Source: Kibdelosporangium philippinense (GTDB lineage Bacteria; Actinomycetota; Actinomycetes; Mycobacteriales; Pseudonocardiaceae). Taken from it: 64,000 nt of DNA. The translations under genes were made by a program, and so were the position numbers. The first letter of the stretch is position 1, and every line of letters starts with the position of its first letter. Positions 1 to 8,037 of this stretch are shown one piece after another. The DNA lies in assembly GCF_021390435.2 (NCBI RefSeq), contig NZ_JAJVCN010000001.1:3100001-3164000 (forward strand), given 5' to 3'. The notes under the pieces are model-generated. The model worked only from the letters and a program-made list of their open reading frames with translations, was not told the origin of the DNA and did not search any database.

Positions 1-2
1 CG

Positions 3-365
3 TTTGAGCGCCTGGCGGGGTTGGTTGAGCTTGACCCACCAGGCGGACCGCAGGAGACAGTGCTCGCGTTCAAAGAACTCAGCTCTGCCGAGCGCGCAAC
101 GTAACCGGAGACTGCGGCTTCACGACGCGGAGCTTTTGAAGCGGCTGTCGGAGATCTCGGCCGTGTCTGGTCTGCCGCCAACACGGGCGCCACCGTTCTT
201 TTCCCCATCAGGACCACTCGGCCTGATGAGACAATCGCCGCGCTGCAGGGTGTGGTGCCTACTGAGCTGGCACGCAAGGTTGTTGTGGCGATCCGTCCCG
301 AGCAGATCAGCAGATTCCGCGTTGTTCACCCGGCCAGCCGCGCGGAATACCTCCTGCCCGACTGA
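3..365 (+). pseudogene. Broken coding remnant, family unknown
   Basis: One reading frame looks protein-like across this stretch but is cut by an in-frame TAA at 102-104 and ends at TGA 363-365. The part before the stop reads like a C-terminus (ending KELSSAERAT). The part after it has ordinary hydrophobic spacing (VLFPIRTTRPDET, LARKVVVAIRPEQ) but no good start codon. This fits either the 3' end of a gene decayed by a nonsense mutation or two unrelated short remnants. The window begins inside it, so the upstream part is not visible. I do not recognise the family. Confidence 0.3.
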
Positions 366-710
366 CGCGATCGGTACGAGCCTGCCCTTCCACTTGCAGG
401 ATTTTCGCCATGCAGCAAGGCCAACTGTCCGCTGGCATCTGGATTCATGCCTGCCCCGCACCCGAAGTTCTCCTTCCGGCGCACGAGCGGACACCTGGTC
501 GCCGGATTGTCCGACGGCAGCGCGACGTCCAGAACCGGGCACCTACGAGTACTTCTACCTGCCGGGAAATCGGGTTGCAGGGTCCCGTGGGCCTGCTTCG
601 CCGGCCAGGGCTGGGCAGACGCAGCGGAGTTTGCCGGTGGTCTCGACGCTGAGGGCGGCTAGTGCGCAGTCAAGTCAAGTGCCGGACCGCGTGACTGCGC
701 GCGAGCCGGG
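366..710. other. Stretch without a supportable gene
   Basis: Only short overlapping frames exist here (for example 447-662), with arginine/serine-rich composition typical of out-of-frame high-GC DNA and no recognisable motif or ribosome binding site. I see nothing I can annotate. It may be decayed coding sequence continuing from the remnant upstream. Confidence 0.4.
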
Positions 711-1865
711 TCACTCGGAAAGCTTGCGCTCCAACGGAGTCCGGAACCGGGGCGTGACGCGGGCATCGCCGAGCCACTCCTGCAACCGGGTTGCCTCCGC
801 CTCAATCGCCGTCATCACTTCCGCGCCCACATCCTCGAGGAGCTCGACCGCTATCTCGCCGCTGCGGCGTTGAGCCCAGCCGCCGACGATCCTGCCGTCG
901 GACCACACGGTCGGCCCGACATTGCCTGACCGGTCGAACAATGCCGGGCCGTGTCCGCCCAGGAACCAGTCGCGCGACTGCCAGCCCATGGGGGTCGAGT
1001 CCAGCCCAGGCAGCAGCGCCACCCATGGCGGGGGATCCGGCACCGGTTCGAGGTCGTCGGCCAGCGCGATCCCCGGCACGCCGTCCATGTCCACCTCGAC
1101 CGGGCCCAGCTCGGCCAGCGCCTTCTTCGTCTGCCCGACCGTCCATCCTGTCCACCACCGCAGGTCTGAGATCGGCGCGGGCCCGAAGGTCGCCAGCCAC
1201 CGCCGGGCCAGACATGCCCGCGCGGCCTCCGGGGACCAAGAGGCCTGGTTGGGTAACCAATCGTCCAGCATCGCCCACATGTACTGGCCGCTGAGCCACG
1301 AGCCGCGCGGACGGCCGCGCACGATTCGGCCATCCGCGGCCAGCAAACCCAATACCCTAGTGGTGATGAACGCCGTTGTGCCGTAGGCCTTGTCCGGTGC
1401 GTACACCAGCGGCGTGCGCAACCGTGGTTCGTCCTCGGCCAGTTGTGCGGCGGTCGCTGAGCCACGGGCGCGCAGCGCCGCGGCCACCGCATCCTCCACT
1501 TCGGACAGCCACTCGCCGGTCTTGTCCACCTCGGCGATGTGCTGGACCAGCCCGCGGCGCAGCCGGGCCGCCACATCGCGGCTGCACGCCTCCTGGACCA
1601 CCGCGACCAGATCGGCGGGCACGACGAACACCGTGCGACGCATCCCCAGCATCCGCACCACCGTGCGATCCTCGTACAACGCCCGTTCGATGCCCAGGCC
1701 GTCGGCCACGCGCTGGCGAGCCACGATCGACAGATACACCGTCGCGGGATCAGTCGCGTGCAATGCCACCATCGCCTCGGCCACGTCCACGGCCGTCGCC
1801 CCTGTGGCGGCCAATAGATGACGTCGGCCGAGCCTGGCTCGCCGCTGACTGATCCCCATCTTCAC
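711..1865 (-). CDS. Winged-helix DNA-binding protein (AlkZ/HTH_42-like)
   Basis: This 384-residue protein matches the general pattern of the actinobacterial winged-helix DNA-binding family related to AlkZ/YcaQ DNA glycosylases. It has an N-terminal helical region, a central tryptophan-rich element (RWWTGWT, about residue 235) and a C-terminal beta-rich part with GLDSTPMGWQSRDWFLGGH (about 290-310). Family members act on DNA, some unhooking crosslinks, but I cannot identify the catalytic residues, so glycosylase activity is only a possibility. It starts at GTG 1865, overlapping the TGA of the upstream SDR gene by 4 bp, so the two are translationally coupled. An ATG three codons downstream is an alternative start. 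Confidence 0.75.
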   Translation of the reverse strand: MKMGISQRRARLGRRHLLAATGATAVDVAEAMVALHATDPATVYLSIVARQRVADGLGIERALYEDRTVVRMLGMRRTVFVVPADLVAVVQEACSRDVAARLRRGLVQHIAEVDKTGEWLSEVEDAVAAALRARGSATAAQLAEDEPRLRTPLVYAPDKAYGTTAFITTRVLGLLAADGRIVRGRPRGSWLSGQYMWAMLDDWLPNQASWSPEAARACLARRWLATFGPAPISDLRWWTGWTVGQTKKALAELGPVEVDMDGVPGIALADDLEPVPDPPPWVALLPGLDSTPMGWQSRDWFLGGHGPALFDRSGNVGPTVWSDGRIVGGWAQRRSGEIAVELLEDVGAEVMTAIEAEATRLQEWLGDARVTPRFRTPLERKLSE

Positions 1866-2566
1866 GACTCTGTCTTACCAGCCGCTACCGACAATTCCGG
1901 CTTCACCACGAGTTCGACCTGGTCACGGCCTGTGTACAGGTCCCAGAGACGCTCGGCCAGATCAGCGGGTTCCAGCAACGGGAAGCCGCCATCCGGCACG
2001 AACCGCTGCTGCGCCTCGCTGCCCCGCACAATCCCGCCCACCACCAGCAACCCCGCATACACGCCCGAATCCGCGATCTCCGCGTGCAACGAGTGCACGT
2101 AGTTACGCAGCCCCGCCGCGGCCGCCCCGACATTGCTGATCATCGGCACCGGCTCCACCGCCGAGGTCCCCGTCGCGTACAACAGCGTCCCCGACCCGCG
2201 CGCCACCATTCCCGGCAACACCAAACCCGTCAGTACGACCGGTGCGACCAGCCGTAACTCCAACTGGAACCGCAACGCCGCCGCGTCAAGACCCACCGGA
2301 CGCGCCATCACCTCGTCCATCCCGGTCGCCCCGAACGCCACCACATCGATCTCACCGATCTGCGCGACGACCTCAGCCAGGCGGGCATGATCGGTCACAT
2401 CGGCGGCGAAAGTCGTTGTCTCACCAGCAATCCTGTCCGCCAGAGCGTCCAGTTTGGACGGTGTACGGCCGACGAGCGCGACCCGGAAACCCGCACGGGC
2501 AAACCGCCGCGCGGTCGCCAGACCCAGACCGCTGCCCGCGCCGAACACCGCGAGGGTATTGCTCAT
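1862..2566 (-). CDS. SDR-family protein lacking the usual catalytic pair
   Basis: A 234-residue short-chain dehydrogenase/reductase fold. The N-terminal nucleotide-binding motif GAGSGLGLA (residues 9-17) and an Arg after beta2 (VGRTPSK) suggest NADP(H). After the catalytic-loop region (LLYATGTSAVEP, about 130) the usual Tyr-x3-Lys is not seen: the stretch SNVGAAAAGLRNYV has no Tyr or Lys at the expected spacing. The protein may be a non-enzymatic or altered SDR. It is the first gene of a two-gene unit with the winged-helix gene and is divergent from a TetR gene, with a palindromic operator between, so it is probably a target of that repressor. Confidence 0.8.
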   Translation of the reverse strand: MSNTLAVFGAGSGLGLATARRFARAGFRVALVGRTPSKLDALADRIAGETTTFAADVTDHARLAEVVAQIGEIDVVAFGATGMDEVMARPVGLDAAALRFQLELRLVAPVVLTGLVLPGMVARGSGTLLYATGTSAVEPVPMISNVGAAAAGLRNYVHSLHAEIADSGVYAGLLVVGGIVRGSEAQQRFVPDGGFPLLEPADLAERLWDLYTGRDQVELVVKPELSVAAGKTES

Positions 2567-2578
2567 CCATCGCCCCTT

Positions 2579-2628
2579 AACTTGAGGATGCTCTCAAGTT
2601 AACCGTAACATGAGGGAGACCTCAAGTT
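2579..2628. promoter_or_regulatory. Palindromic TetR operator between SDR and tetR
   Basis: A perfect inverted repeat AACTTGAG-N6-CTCAAGTT occupies 2579-2600. A second, imperfect copy (TGAGG...CCTCAAGTT) follows at about 2611-2628. They fill the 76-bp gap between the divergent SDR and TetR genes, the expected place for autoregulation by the TetR protein. Binding is inferred from position and symmetry. Confidence 0.75.
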
Positions 2629-2642
2629 CGTAGGATGGAGCC

Positions 2643-3266
2643 GTGACCAAGCCGCTGCGCCGAGACGCCAAGCACAACCGCGACAAACTGATCGCGGCCG
2701 CGACCGTCGTCTTCGCCGAACGGGGGATCGAGGCGCCGCTGGAGGAGATCGCCCGGCAGGCAGGCGTCAGCATCGGCACGCTCTACAACCGGTTTCCCAC
2801 CCGCGCGGCCTTGTTCGATGCGGTGTTTCCCGACCGTGTGGCCACCAGCCTGCGCTTCGGCGACCAGGCGCTGGCCTGTGAGGACCCGTGGGATGGGTTC
2901 GTGCTGTTCGTAACCAAGCTCTGCGAGCTGCAAGCGGTCGACCGCGGCCTCAACGACCTGATCACCCGCCGGTTTCCCGACGCCACCGCCGTGGCCGAGG
3001 CGTGCGGCAACGGTCTGGACAAAGCCAGCCAAGTGATCGAACGCGCCCAGCGCGCCGGAGCACTGCGCCCCGACTTCACCTTCGCCGATCTGGTCACCCT
3101 CACCTGGGCCAATGCCCGCATCGTCGCCGCGACCCAGGACACCGCGCCCACGGCGTGGCGGCGCCACCTCGCGTTCCTGTTGGACGGCCTGCGCGCCGGC
3201 GCCGCTCACCCCGTCGCCGAGCCGCCCTTGACCGCCGAACAGCTCGACGAGGCGATGCGAGCCTGA
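2643..3266 (+). CDS. TetR/AcrR-family regulator
   Basis: A 207-residue repressor-type protein. The N-terminal helix-turn-helix is clear at about residues 12-58 (AAATVVFAERGIEAPLEE, then VSIGTLYNRFPTRAALFDAV). The C-terminal helical domain is a generic ligand-binding domain. It starts at GTG 2643 and is divergent from the SDR/winged-helix pair with palindromic sites between, so it likely controls that pair and itself. The inducer cannot be inferred. Confidence 0.9.
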   Translation: MTKPLRRDAKHNRDKLIAAATVVFAERGIEAPLEEIARQAGVSIGTLYNRFPTRAALFDAVFPDRVATSLRFGDQALACEDPWDGFVLFVTKLCELQAVDRGLNDLITRRFPDATAVAEACGNGLDKASQVIERAQRAGALRPDFTFADLVTLTWANARIVAATQDTAPTAWRRHLAFLLDGLRAGAAHPVAEPPLTAEQLDEAMRA

Positions 3267-3289
3267 CTCGCGTCCACTACATCGGTCGT

Positions 3290-3348
3290 AAATATGCTGG
3301 TGAATCGACACAAACGTGCTGTGGCGAAAGAACCGGAACAGCATATTT
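3290..3348. repeat. Inverted repeat upstream of the hemerythrin relic
   Basis: AAATATGCTG (3290-3299) and its exact complement CAGCATATTT (3339-3348) flank a 39-bp spacer, immediately before the ATG at 3356. The arms are AT-rich in a GC-rich region. This may be an old operator or promoter element for the decayed gene, or a weak terminator for the upstream tetR. Confidence 0.6.
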
Positions 3349-3355
3349 TGCAGCC

Positions 3356-3731
3356 ATGACAAGTGCCGACACACGCGACATGTCCATGGCCCACACCATG
3401 TTCCGCCGCGAGTTCGCCGCATTGCCCGCGCTCGTGCGCACCGTCGCCGTAGGAGATACCGAACGCGCGGACGTGGTTGCCGAACACATGGCACCGTGGC
3501 GCGAGCACGCGTCATCACAGCACAGCACAGCGCGGACCTCGCAGACATCCTGGACGATGTGAACCGCGCCATGACCCGCTACCAAGCCGCCCCCGAGGTC
3601 ATCGCCAACACCCTGGCCGCATTCCCGCCGAAGGTACGCGCCACGCTCGAAAAACAAGGAACAGGGATTTCGCCGCCTACTCCCAGCGCGTCCACGGCCC
3701 ACCGACACCGGCGAAACACACCACCAGGTAA
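3356..3731 (+). pseudogene. Hemerythrin-like protein, frameshifted relic
   Basis: Three pieces of one protein lie in three frames. Frame A from ATG 3356 reads like a hemerythrin/HHE N-terminus (MAHTMFRREFAALPALV, ERADVVAEHM). Frame B holds a middle part (DLADILDDVNRAMTRYQ, IANTLAAFPPKV). Frame C holds the usual C-terminal tail (RDFAAYSQRVHGPPTP, ending at 3731). At least two frame changes and a loss of central sequence, including the metal-ligand histidine segments, separate them. Intact relatives are about 200 residues, so this gene is dead. The family assignment rests on remembered sequence style and should be confirmed by a translated search. Confidence 0.6.
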
Positions 3732-3842
3732 CTCGGCGAAATCGCGCCAGAACCGGCCGTGACAATGATCAACGTCGGTAGGTTGTCCGTGCAATTCACC
3801 CATTCACGGCGTAAACGCCTGGTTGCGCCGTTCGGACGTAGC

Positions 3843-3880
3843 TGTGGTCTAGACCTCAATCTAACGTGGTCTGAACCATA
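3843..3880. promoter_or_regulatory. DasR-type (dre) site pair before the chitinase gene
   Basis: TGTGGTCTAGACCTCA (3843-3858) closely matches the DasR-responsive element and the chitinase-promoter repeat of streptomycetes (core TGGTCTAGACC). A second, weaker copy, GTGGTCTGAACCAT, lies at 3866-3879. The sites lie about 30-65 bp upstream of the chitinase ATG. This implies control by N-acetylglucosamine catabolism, as known for Streptomyces chi genes. The DasR gene itself is not in the window. Confidence 0.8.
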
Positions 3881-3909
3881 CCGTCGCCGCTGCAAGCGCG
3901 AGGAGAACC

Positions 3910-5205
3910 ATGTCGAGGAAGAGATGGGGTGCCGCGATCCTGGCCGGTGCCTTATCCATCGGGTTAACGGTCGCCGTGTCCCCGGCGCAGGCCCATGACT
4001 ATGGCAACGGTGTCCGCACCGTCGGGTACTACACGCAGTGGAGCATCTACGACCGCAATATCCCGGTTAAATACCTGGTCGACAACGGAAGCGCCGCCAA
4101 GCTCAGCCACCTGAACTACGCCTTCAGTTTCCTGGACGAGCAAGGCAAGTGCATCAGTTCCGACGCATGGGCCGACTACCAGCGGCCCGTGCCTGCCGAG
4201 CAGGCCGTCAACGGCAAGGCCGACGAAGCCGGCCAGGCCCTGATGGGCAATCTCAACCAGATCAAGCAGCTGAAGGCGAAATTCCCCAAGCTGCGCGCGT
4301 ACATCTCGATCGGTGGCTGGACCGGGTCGAAGTACTTCTCCAACGCCGCGCTGACCCCGGAATCCCGGGCAGCGCACGTGAAGTCCTGCATCGACATGTG
4401 GCTCAAGGGCGACCTGCCGGGCGCGCCGGCCGGTGCGGCCAAGGATGTGTTCGACGGTGTCGATCTGGACTGGGAGTGGCCCGCCACCGACGGTGCCCCT
4501 GGCAACGTCGTGCGTCCCGAGGACAAGCAGAACTTCACCAAGCTGCTGTTCGAATACCGGCTGCAGCTGCTCAAGCTCGGCTTCCTCAACCACAAGACCT
4601 ACGACCTCACCGCGTTCCTGCCTGCCAACCGCGGCGCGCTGGACCGTGGATACGAGGTCAGCACGATCTTCAAGCTGCTGACCTTCGCCACCGTGCAGGG
4701 GTATGACTACCACGGCACGTGGGAGCAGATCACCAACCAGCAGTCGGCGATCCGTGCTCCCGAAGGCGACCCGACCTCACCGCCGGACAACAGCAAGATC
4801 GTGGTCGACGCCTACCTGGAGCGGGGCGCGCCGAAGGACAAGATCGTGCTCGGTGTGCCGTACTACGGCCGTGGCTGGACTGGCGTGACCAACCAGAACA
4901 ACGGCCTGTTCCAGCAGTCGACCGGCCCGGCGAAGGCGACATACGAGCCGGGTGCCGACGACTACCGGGTGCTCAAGAACCTGGTGGGGCAGAACGGTTT
5001 CAAGCTCTACCGGGACGCGAAGGCCGGGCACGCCTGGCTGTTCGACGGCACCACGTTCTGGACCTTCGACGACCCGATCGAGATCAAGCGCAAGGGCCAG
5101 TTCATCCGTGACCGCAGGCTCGGTGGCGCGATGATCTGGTCGCTGGACGGCGACACCCCGCAGGGCGAGCTGAGCAACGCACTCGCCAGCGGCCTGCGTC
5201 GCTAG
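3910..5205 (+). CDS. Secreted GH18 chitinase
   Basis: A 431-residue family 18 glycoside hydrolase that hydrolyses beta-1,4 bonds of chitin outside the cell. Residues 1-28 form a Sec signal peptide ending SPAQA. The barrel shows YISIGGW (about 130) and the catalytic DxxDxDxE box DGVDLDWEWP (about 180), with Glu as acid. MIWSLDGD near the end closes the fold. There is no chitin-binding module, so it is a single-domain enzyme. A GGAGAA ribosome binding site precedes ATG 3910, and a dre-type site lies upstream. A perfect hairpin terminator follows. Confidence 0.95.
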   Translation: MSRKRWGAAILAGALSIGLTVAVSPAQAHDYGNGVRTVGYYTQWSIYDRNIPVKYLVDNGSAAKLSHLNYAFSFLDEQGKCISSDAWADYQRPVPAEQAVNGKADEAGQALMGNLNQIKQLKAKFPKLRAYISIGGWTGSKYFSNAALTPESRAAHVKSCIDMWLKGDLPGAPAGAAKDVFDGVDLDWEWPATDGAPGNVVRPEDKQNFTKLLFEYRLQLLKLGFLNHKTYDLTAFLPANRGALDRGYEVSTIFKLLTFATVQGYDYHGTWEQITNQQSAIRAPEGDPTSPPDNSKIVVDAYLERGAPKDKIVLGVPYYGRGWTGVTNQNNGLFQQSTGPAKATYEPGADDYRVLKNLVGQNGFKLYRDAKAGHAWLFDGTTFWTFDDPIEIKRKGQFIRDRRLGGAMIWSLDGDTPQGELSNALASGLRR

Positions 5206-5211
5206 AAAACA

Positions 5212-5257
5212 CTCGTGAGTGGTTAGCCGAGTTCTAACTCGGCTAACCACTCACGAG
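5212..5257. terminator. Perfect 22-bp stem, bidirectional terminator
   Basis: Positions 5212-5233 and 5236-5257 are exact complements separated by CT. The structure sits between the convergent chitinase and SRPBCC genes with A-rich and T-rich flanks (GAAAAC before, GTTTATT after). It should terminate transcripts from both sides. Confidence 0.9.
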
Positions 5258-5259
5258 GT

Positions 5260-5889
5260 TTATTCGCCCATGTAGAGCTTGCTGACCGCCTCCTGTGCGG
5301 CGCGCGCGGTGTCCTGCGGGGTGCCCGCGGCGATGCTGGCGTCGGCCCACTGCGCACTGCTGGCCCGGATGAAGTCCTTGCCCTCTGGCGAGGCCATCCA
5401 CTCCATGCCCTTCTCCGGCGGCACGGACGTGTCGGACGCCAGGTGCAACGCGAGCCCCAGCACCATCGAGTCCCAGCCGATGCCGACCGCGCCCGGCCCG
5501 AACTGCGCCCACATGTCGTCATCGACGTGCGCGACATGCTCGAGCTCGAAACGTGAGCGCCCGTCCGGATCCGTGGAGAGGCGCACCTCGATCCACGACA
5601 CCTGGCCATTCATCTCCCAGGTCGCCGCGAAACTCTTTGGCGGATCGCAGCGCTCAACCACGCCGCCTGCGTTGCCCACGAGCTGATAGCGCCCGCCGAC
5701 GGTGAGCTCCCCGGTGATCGGCAGGAACCAGCGGGGGATCCGCTCGATGCTCGTACACGCGTCCCACAGGTCATCGAGATCGGTGTCGTAGGCCTGGCTG
5801 ATGGTGAGCACCCGGGCTTCACCGGCTTCCAGCGCGCGCGTGCCGATCGCCCGTCGAACAGCGCTGATCTGGTGGTTTACGTCGACCAT
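5260..5889 (-). CDS. SRPBCC/AHSA1-family protein
   Basis: A 209-residue protein with a START-like fold of the AHSA1 type: SQAYDTDLDDLWDACT, IPRWFLPITG, LTVGGRYQL, and a C-terminal helix. Such proteins bind small hydrophobic ligands; no enzymatic residue is recognised. The open frame extends to 5925, but ATG 5889 (MVDVNHQ) is preferred because the extension overlaps a promoter-like TTGACT (5920-5925) and TAACTT (5897-5902) on this strand. That spacing places transcription at or next to this ATG, which suggests a leaderless mRNA. It is convergent with the chitinase. Confidence 0.85.
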   Translation of the reverse strand: MVDVNHQISAVRRAIGTRALEAGEARVLTISQAYDTDLDDLWDACTSIERIPRWFLPITGELTVGGRYQLVGNAGGVVERCDPPKSFAATWEMNGQVSWIEVRLSTDPDGRSRFELEHVAHVDDDMWAQFGPGAVGIGWDSMVLGLALHLASDTSVPPEKGMEWMASPEGKDFIRASSAQWADASIAAGTPQDTARAAQEAVSKLYMGE

Positions 5890-5896
5890 GGCGCGA

Positions 5897-5925
5897 AAGT
5901 TACAGGCGTGGCTTATATAAGTCAA
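5897..5925 (-). promoter_or_regulatory. Putative sigma-70-type promoter, leaderless start
   Basis: On the minus strand TTGACT is followed after 17 bp by TAACTT, 7-8 bp before ATG 5889. Hexamers and spacing match the housekeeping actinobacterial promoter consensus reasonably well. Transcription would begin at about the start codon. Confidence 0.5.
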
Positions 5926-5995
5926 CAGCGAACATTACGTGTCGCGATCTTGCCCGTGCGCGCCGTCGGCAAGCCCTGATTTAGGCTGATGTCTC

Positions 5996-6574
5996 ATGTC
6001 GGCGACACGGCTGCTGGTACTCGGGGTGGTGCGCGGATACGGGCGCGCCCACGGCTATCTGATCGGCAACGACCTACTGGCCTGGGGTGCCGACCAGTGG
6101 GCCAACGTCAAATGGGGCTCGATCTACCACGCGCTCAAACAGCTGACCAAAAGCGGCTCGCTGATCGAGGACTTCCTAGCCACCCGCACCGAGTACGAGC
6201 TGACCGAACGCGGCGAACTGGAGTTCCAGAAGCTGCTGCGCAACGCCTTCCGCCGTCCCGAGCACCGCCCCGACATGCTCGGTGCCGGTCTGGCGCTACT
6301 GCCCGCGCTGACCCGTCAAGACGCGATCGCCCTGCTACGTGAACGCCTCGCCGCGCTGGAGGCGCAGCGCGACGACGCCGAGGTGCAGCTGCGTAAATCC
6401 CAAGGCCCCCAACACGTCTGGGAGCTCTACACACTGTGGGGCCACTCCGCCGACTCCGGCATTGAATGGACCCAAGGCCTGCTCACCCGCCTGGAAGAAG
6501 GCAAGTACGCGATGGCGGGCGAACCAGGATCACCCGGCAAACCCGGCAGCTGGCACGAGCTCATCGAGCCATGA
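5996..6574 (+). CDS. PadR-family regulator
   Basis: A 192-residue PadR-like regulator. The N-terminal winged helix has the signature GYLIGNDLLAWGADQWANV followed by KWGSIYHALKQLTKSGSL and EYELTERGE (residues 20-85). The C-terminal part is a helical dimerisation arm (ALLRERLAALEAQRDDAEV). PadR proteins typically repress transport or detoxification genes. Its stop overlaps the DUF1232 start (ATGA) and an ABC exporter follows, so that operon is a plausible target. Confidence 0.88.
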   Translation: MSATRLLVLGVVRGYGRAHGYLIGNDLLAWGADQWANVKWGSIYHALKQLTKSGSLIEDFLATRTEYELTERGELEFQKLLRNAFRRPEHRPDMLGAGLALLPALTRQDAIALLRERLAALEAQRDDAEVQLRKSQGPQHVWELYTLWGHSADSGIEWTQGLLTRLEEGKYAMAGEPGSPGKPGSWHELIEP

Positions 6575-6987
6575 CCGGCTCGTTGTGGTGGGACCTGCTC
6601 ATCGGCGTCAGCGCGGCGTTGCTGCTGGCCTGGGTCGCGCTCGCGGTCACCCTGCTGATCGTGCGCCCGCGCGGCAATCTCCTGCGTGAAGCGCTGCGGC
6701 TGCTGCCCGACGTGCTGCGCCTGGTCCGTCGGCTGGCCGCCGACACGGCCCTGCCGAAAGGCGTGCGGATCCGGCTCGGGTTGCTGCTGGCCTATCTGGC
6801 CATGCCGATCGACCTGATCCCCGACTTCATCCCCGTCCTGGGCTATGCCGATGACGCCATCATCGTCACCGCCGTGCTGCGGGCCGTCGTGCGCCGCGCG
6901 GGCATCGACGCCGTGCGCCGCCACTGGCCTGGCACCGACGACGGCTTCGCGGCCCTGACCCGGCTCACCCGGCTCGAGCCCCGCTGA
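6571..6987 (+). CDS. DUF1232 (YkvA-like) membrane protein
   Basis: A 138-residue protein with one N-terminal membrane segment (about residues 5-28), a basic linker, and the DUF1232 core AYLAMPIDLIPDFIPVLGYA (about 72-91), a short amphipathic or membrane region typical of the family. The function of the family is unknown. ATG 6571 overlaps the padR stop by 4 bp and fits the domain start. Confidence 0.85.
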   Translation: MTGSLWWDLLIGVSAALLLAWVALAVTLLIVRPRGNLLREALRLLPDVLRLVRRLAADTALPKGVRIRLGLLLAYLAMPIDLIPDFIPVLGYADDAIIVTAVLRAVVRRAGIDAVRRHWPGTDDGFAALTRLTRLEPR

Positions 6988-7083
6988 ACGCGCCGGCCGC
7001 GACCAGGCGTTTGCATGAAACGGACGAAGTGATGCATACTCCCCGCCCGGCATTCAAGTTTTAATATGGAGTGGGGTACTCGA

Positions 7084-8037
7084 ATGGCCGAAGGATTAGC
7101 GGTCGTCGCTGAGGGATTGCGCAAGCGGTACGGCGACCACAACGCACTGGACGGGTTCGATCTGACCGTGGCGGAGGGCACGGTCTGCGGACTGCTGGGA
7201 CCCAACGGCGCGGGCAAGACCACCGCGGTACGGATCCTCGCGACACTGCTGCAGTTCGACGGGGGACGCGCGCAGGTCGCGGGCATGGACGTGGCCACCA
7301 AGGCCAAGGAGGTGAAGCGGCGGATCGGGCTGGTCGGCCAGCACGCCGCGGTCGACGAGATCCTGTCCGGCAAACAGAACCTGGAGATGTTCGGCCGCCT
7401 GTTCCACCTCTCACCAGCCCACGCGCGGCGGCGGGCGGACGAGCTGCTCGAGCATTTCGGGCTGACCGACGCGGCCACCCGACCAGCCAAGACCTACTCC
7501 GGCGGGATGCGCAGGCGCCTGGACATCGCCGCCAGCATGATCCTCGCGCCACGGGTGCTGTTCCTCGACGAACCCACCACCGGCCTGGATCCCCGCAGCC
7601 GCAGCGAGGTCTGGCAGGCCGCGCGCGACATGGTCGCCACCGGCACCTCAGTCCTGCTGACCACGCAGTATCTGGACGAAGCCGACCAGCTGGCCGATCG
7701 GATCTCGGTGATCAACCACGGCAGCGTGATCGCCGAAGGCACCCCCGACCAGCTCAAAACCACGCTCGGCGGCGACCGCGTCGACGTCGTCGTGCACTCG
7801 GACACCGAACTCGCCCGAGCCGCCGAGCTGATCGGCAAGATCGCGGGCGCCACCGTCGCGATCGACCACGACACCCGCCAGGTCAGCGTGCCGGTGACCG
7901 ACCGGGTCACCGCGCTGATCGACGTGGCGCAGACCCTCAAGACCGCCGAGATCGACATCGAGGACATCGAGCTGCGCCGCCCGACCCTCGACGAGGTGTT
8001 CCTGTCGTTGACCGCCACCAAGCAGGCCGCGGCATGA
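7084..8037 (+). CDS. DrrA-like ABC transporter ATP-binding protein
   Basis: A 317-residue ATPase of the daunorubicin-resistance (DrrA) type, energising drug or lipid export. Walker A is GPNGAGKTTA (about 33-42), Q-loop GLVGQHAAVDE, signature YSGGMRRRLDIA (about 133), Walker B VLFLDEPTTGLDP (about 153), and H-loop region LLTTQYLDEADQ. The C-terminal tail carries the DrrA-type IDIEDIELRRPTLDEVFLSL. ATG 7084 is preferred over ATG 7066, because the GGAGTGGGG just after 7066 can serve as its ribosome binding site. It overlaps the permease gene by 4 bp. Confidence 0.93.
   Translation: MAEGLAVVAEGLRKRYGDHNALDGFDLTVAEGTVCGLLGPNGAGKTTAVRILATLLQFDGGRAQVAGMDVATKAKEVKRRIGLVGQHAAVDEILSGKQNLEMFGRLFHLSPAHARRRADELLEHFGLTDAATRPAKTYSGGMRRRLDIAASMILAPRVLFLDEPTTGLDPRSRSEVWQAARDMVATGTSVLLTTQYLDEADQLADRISVINHGSVIAEGTPDQLKTTLGGDRVDVVVHSDTELARAAELIGKIAGATVAIDHDTRQVSVPVTDRVTALIDVAQTLKTAEIDIEDIELRRPTLDEVFLSLTATKQAAA

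Noticed and set aside
4..873. Long plus-strand frame over the first 870 bp
   Set aside because: Arginine/serine-rich composition, and its second part lies antisense to the well-supported winged-helix gene. The protein-like signal in 3-365 is in another frame.
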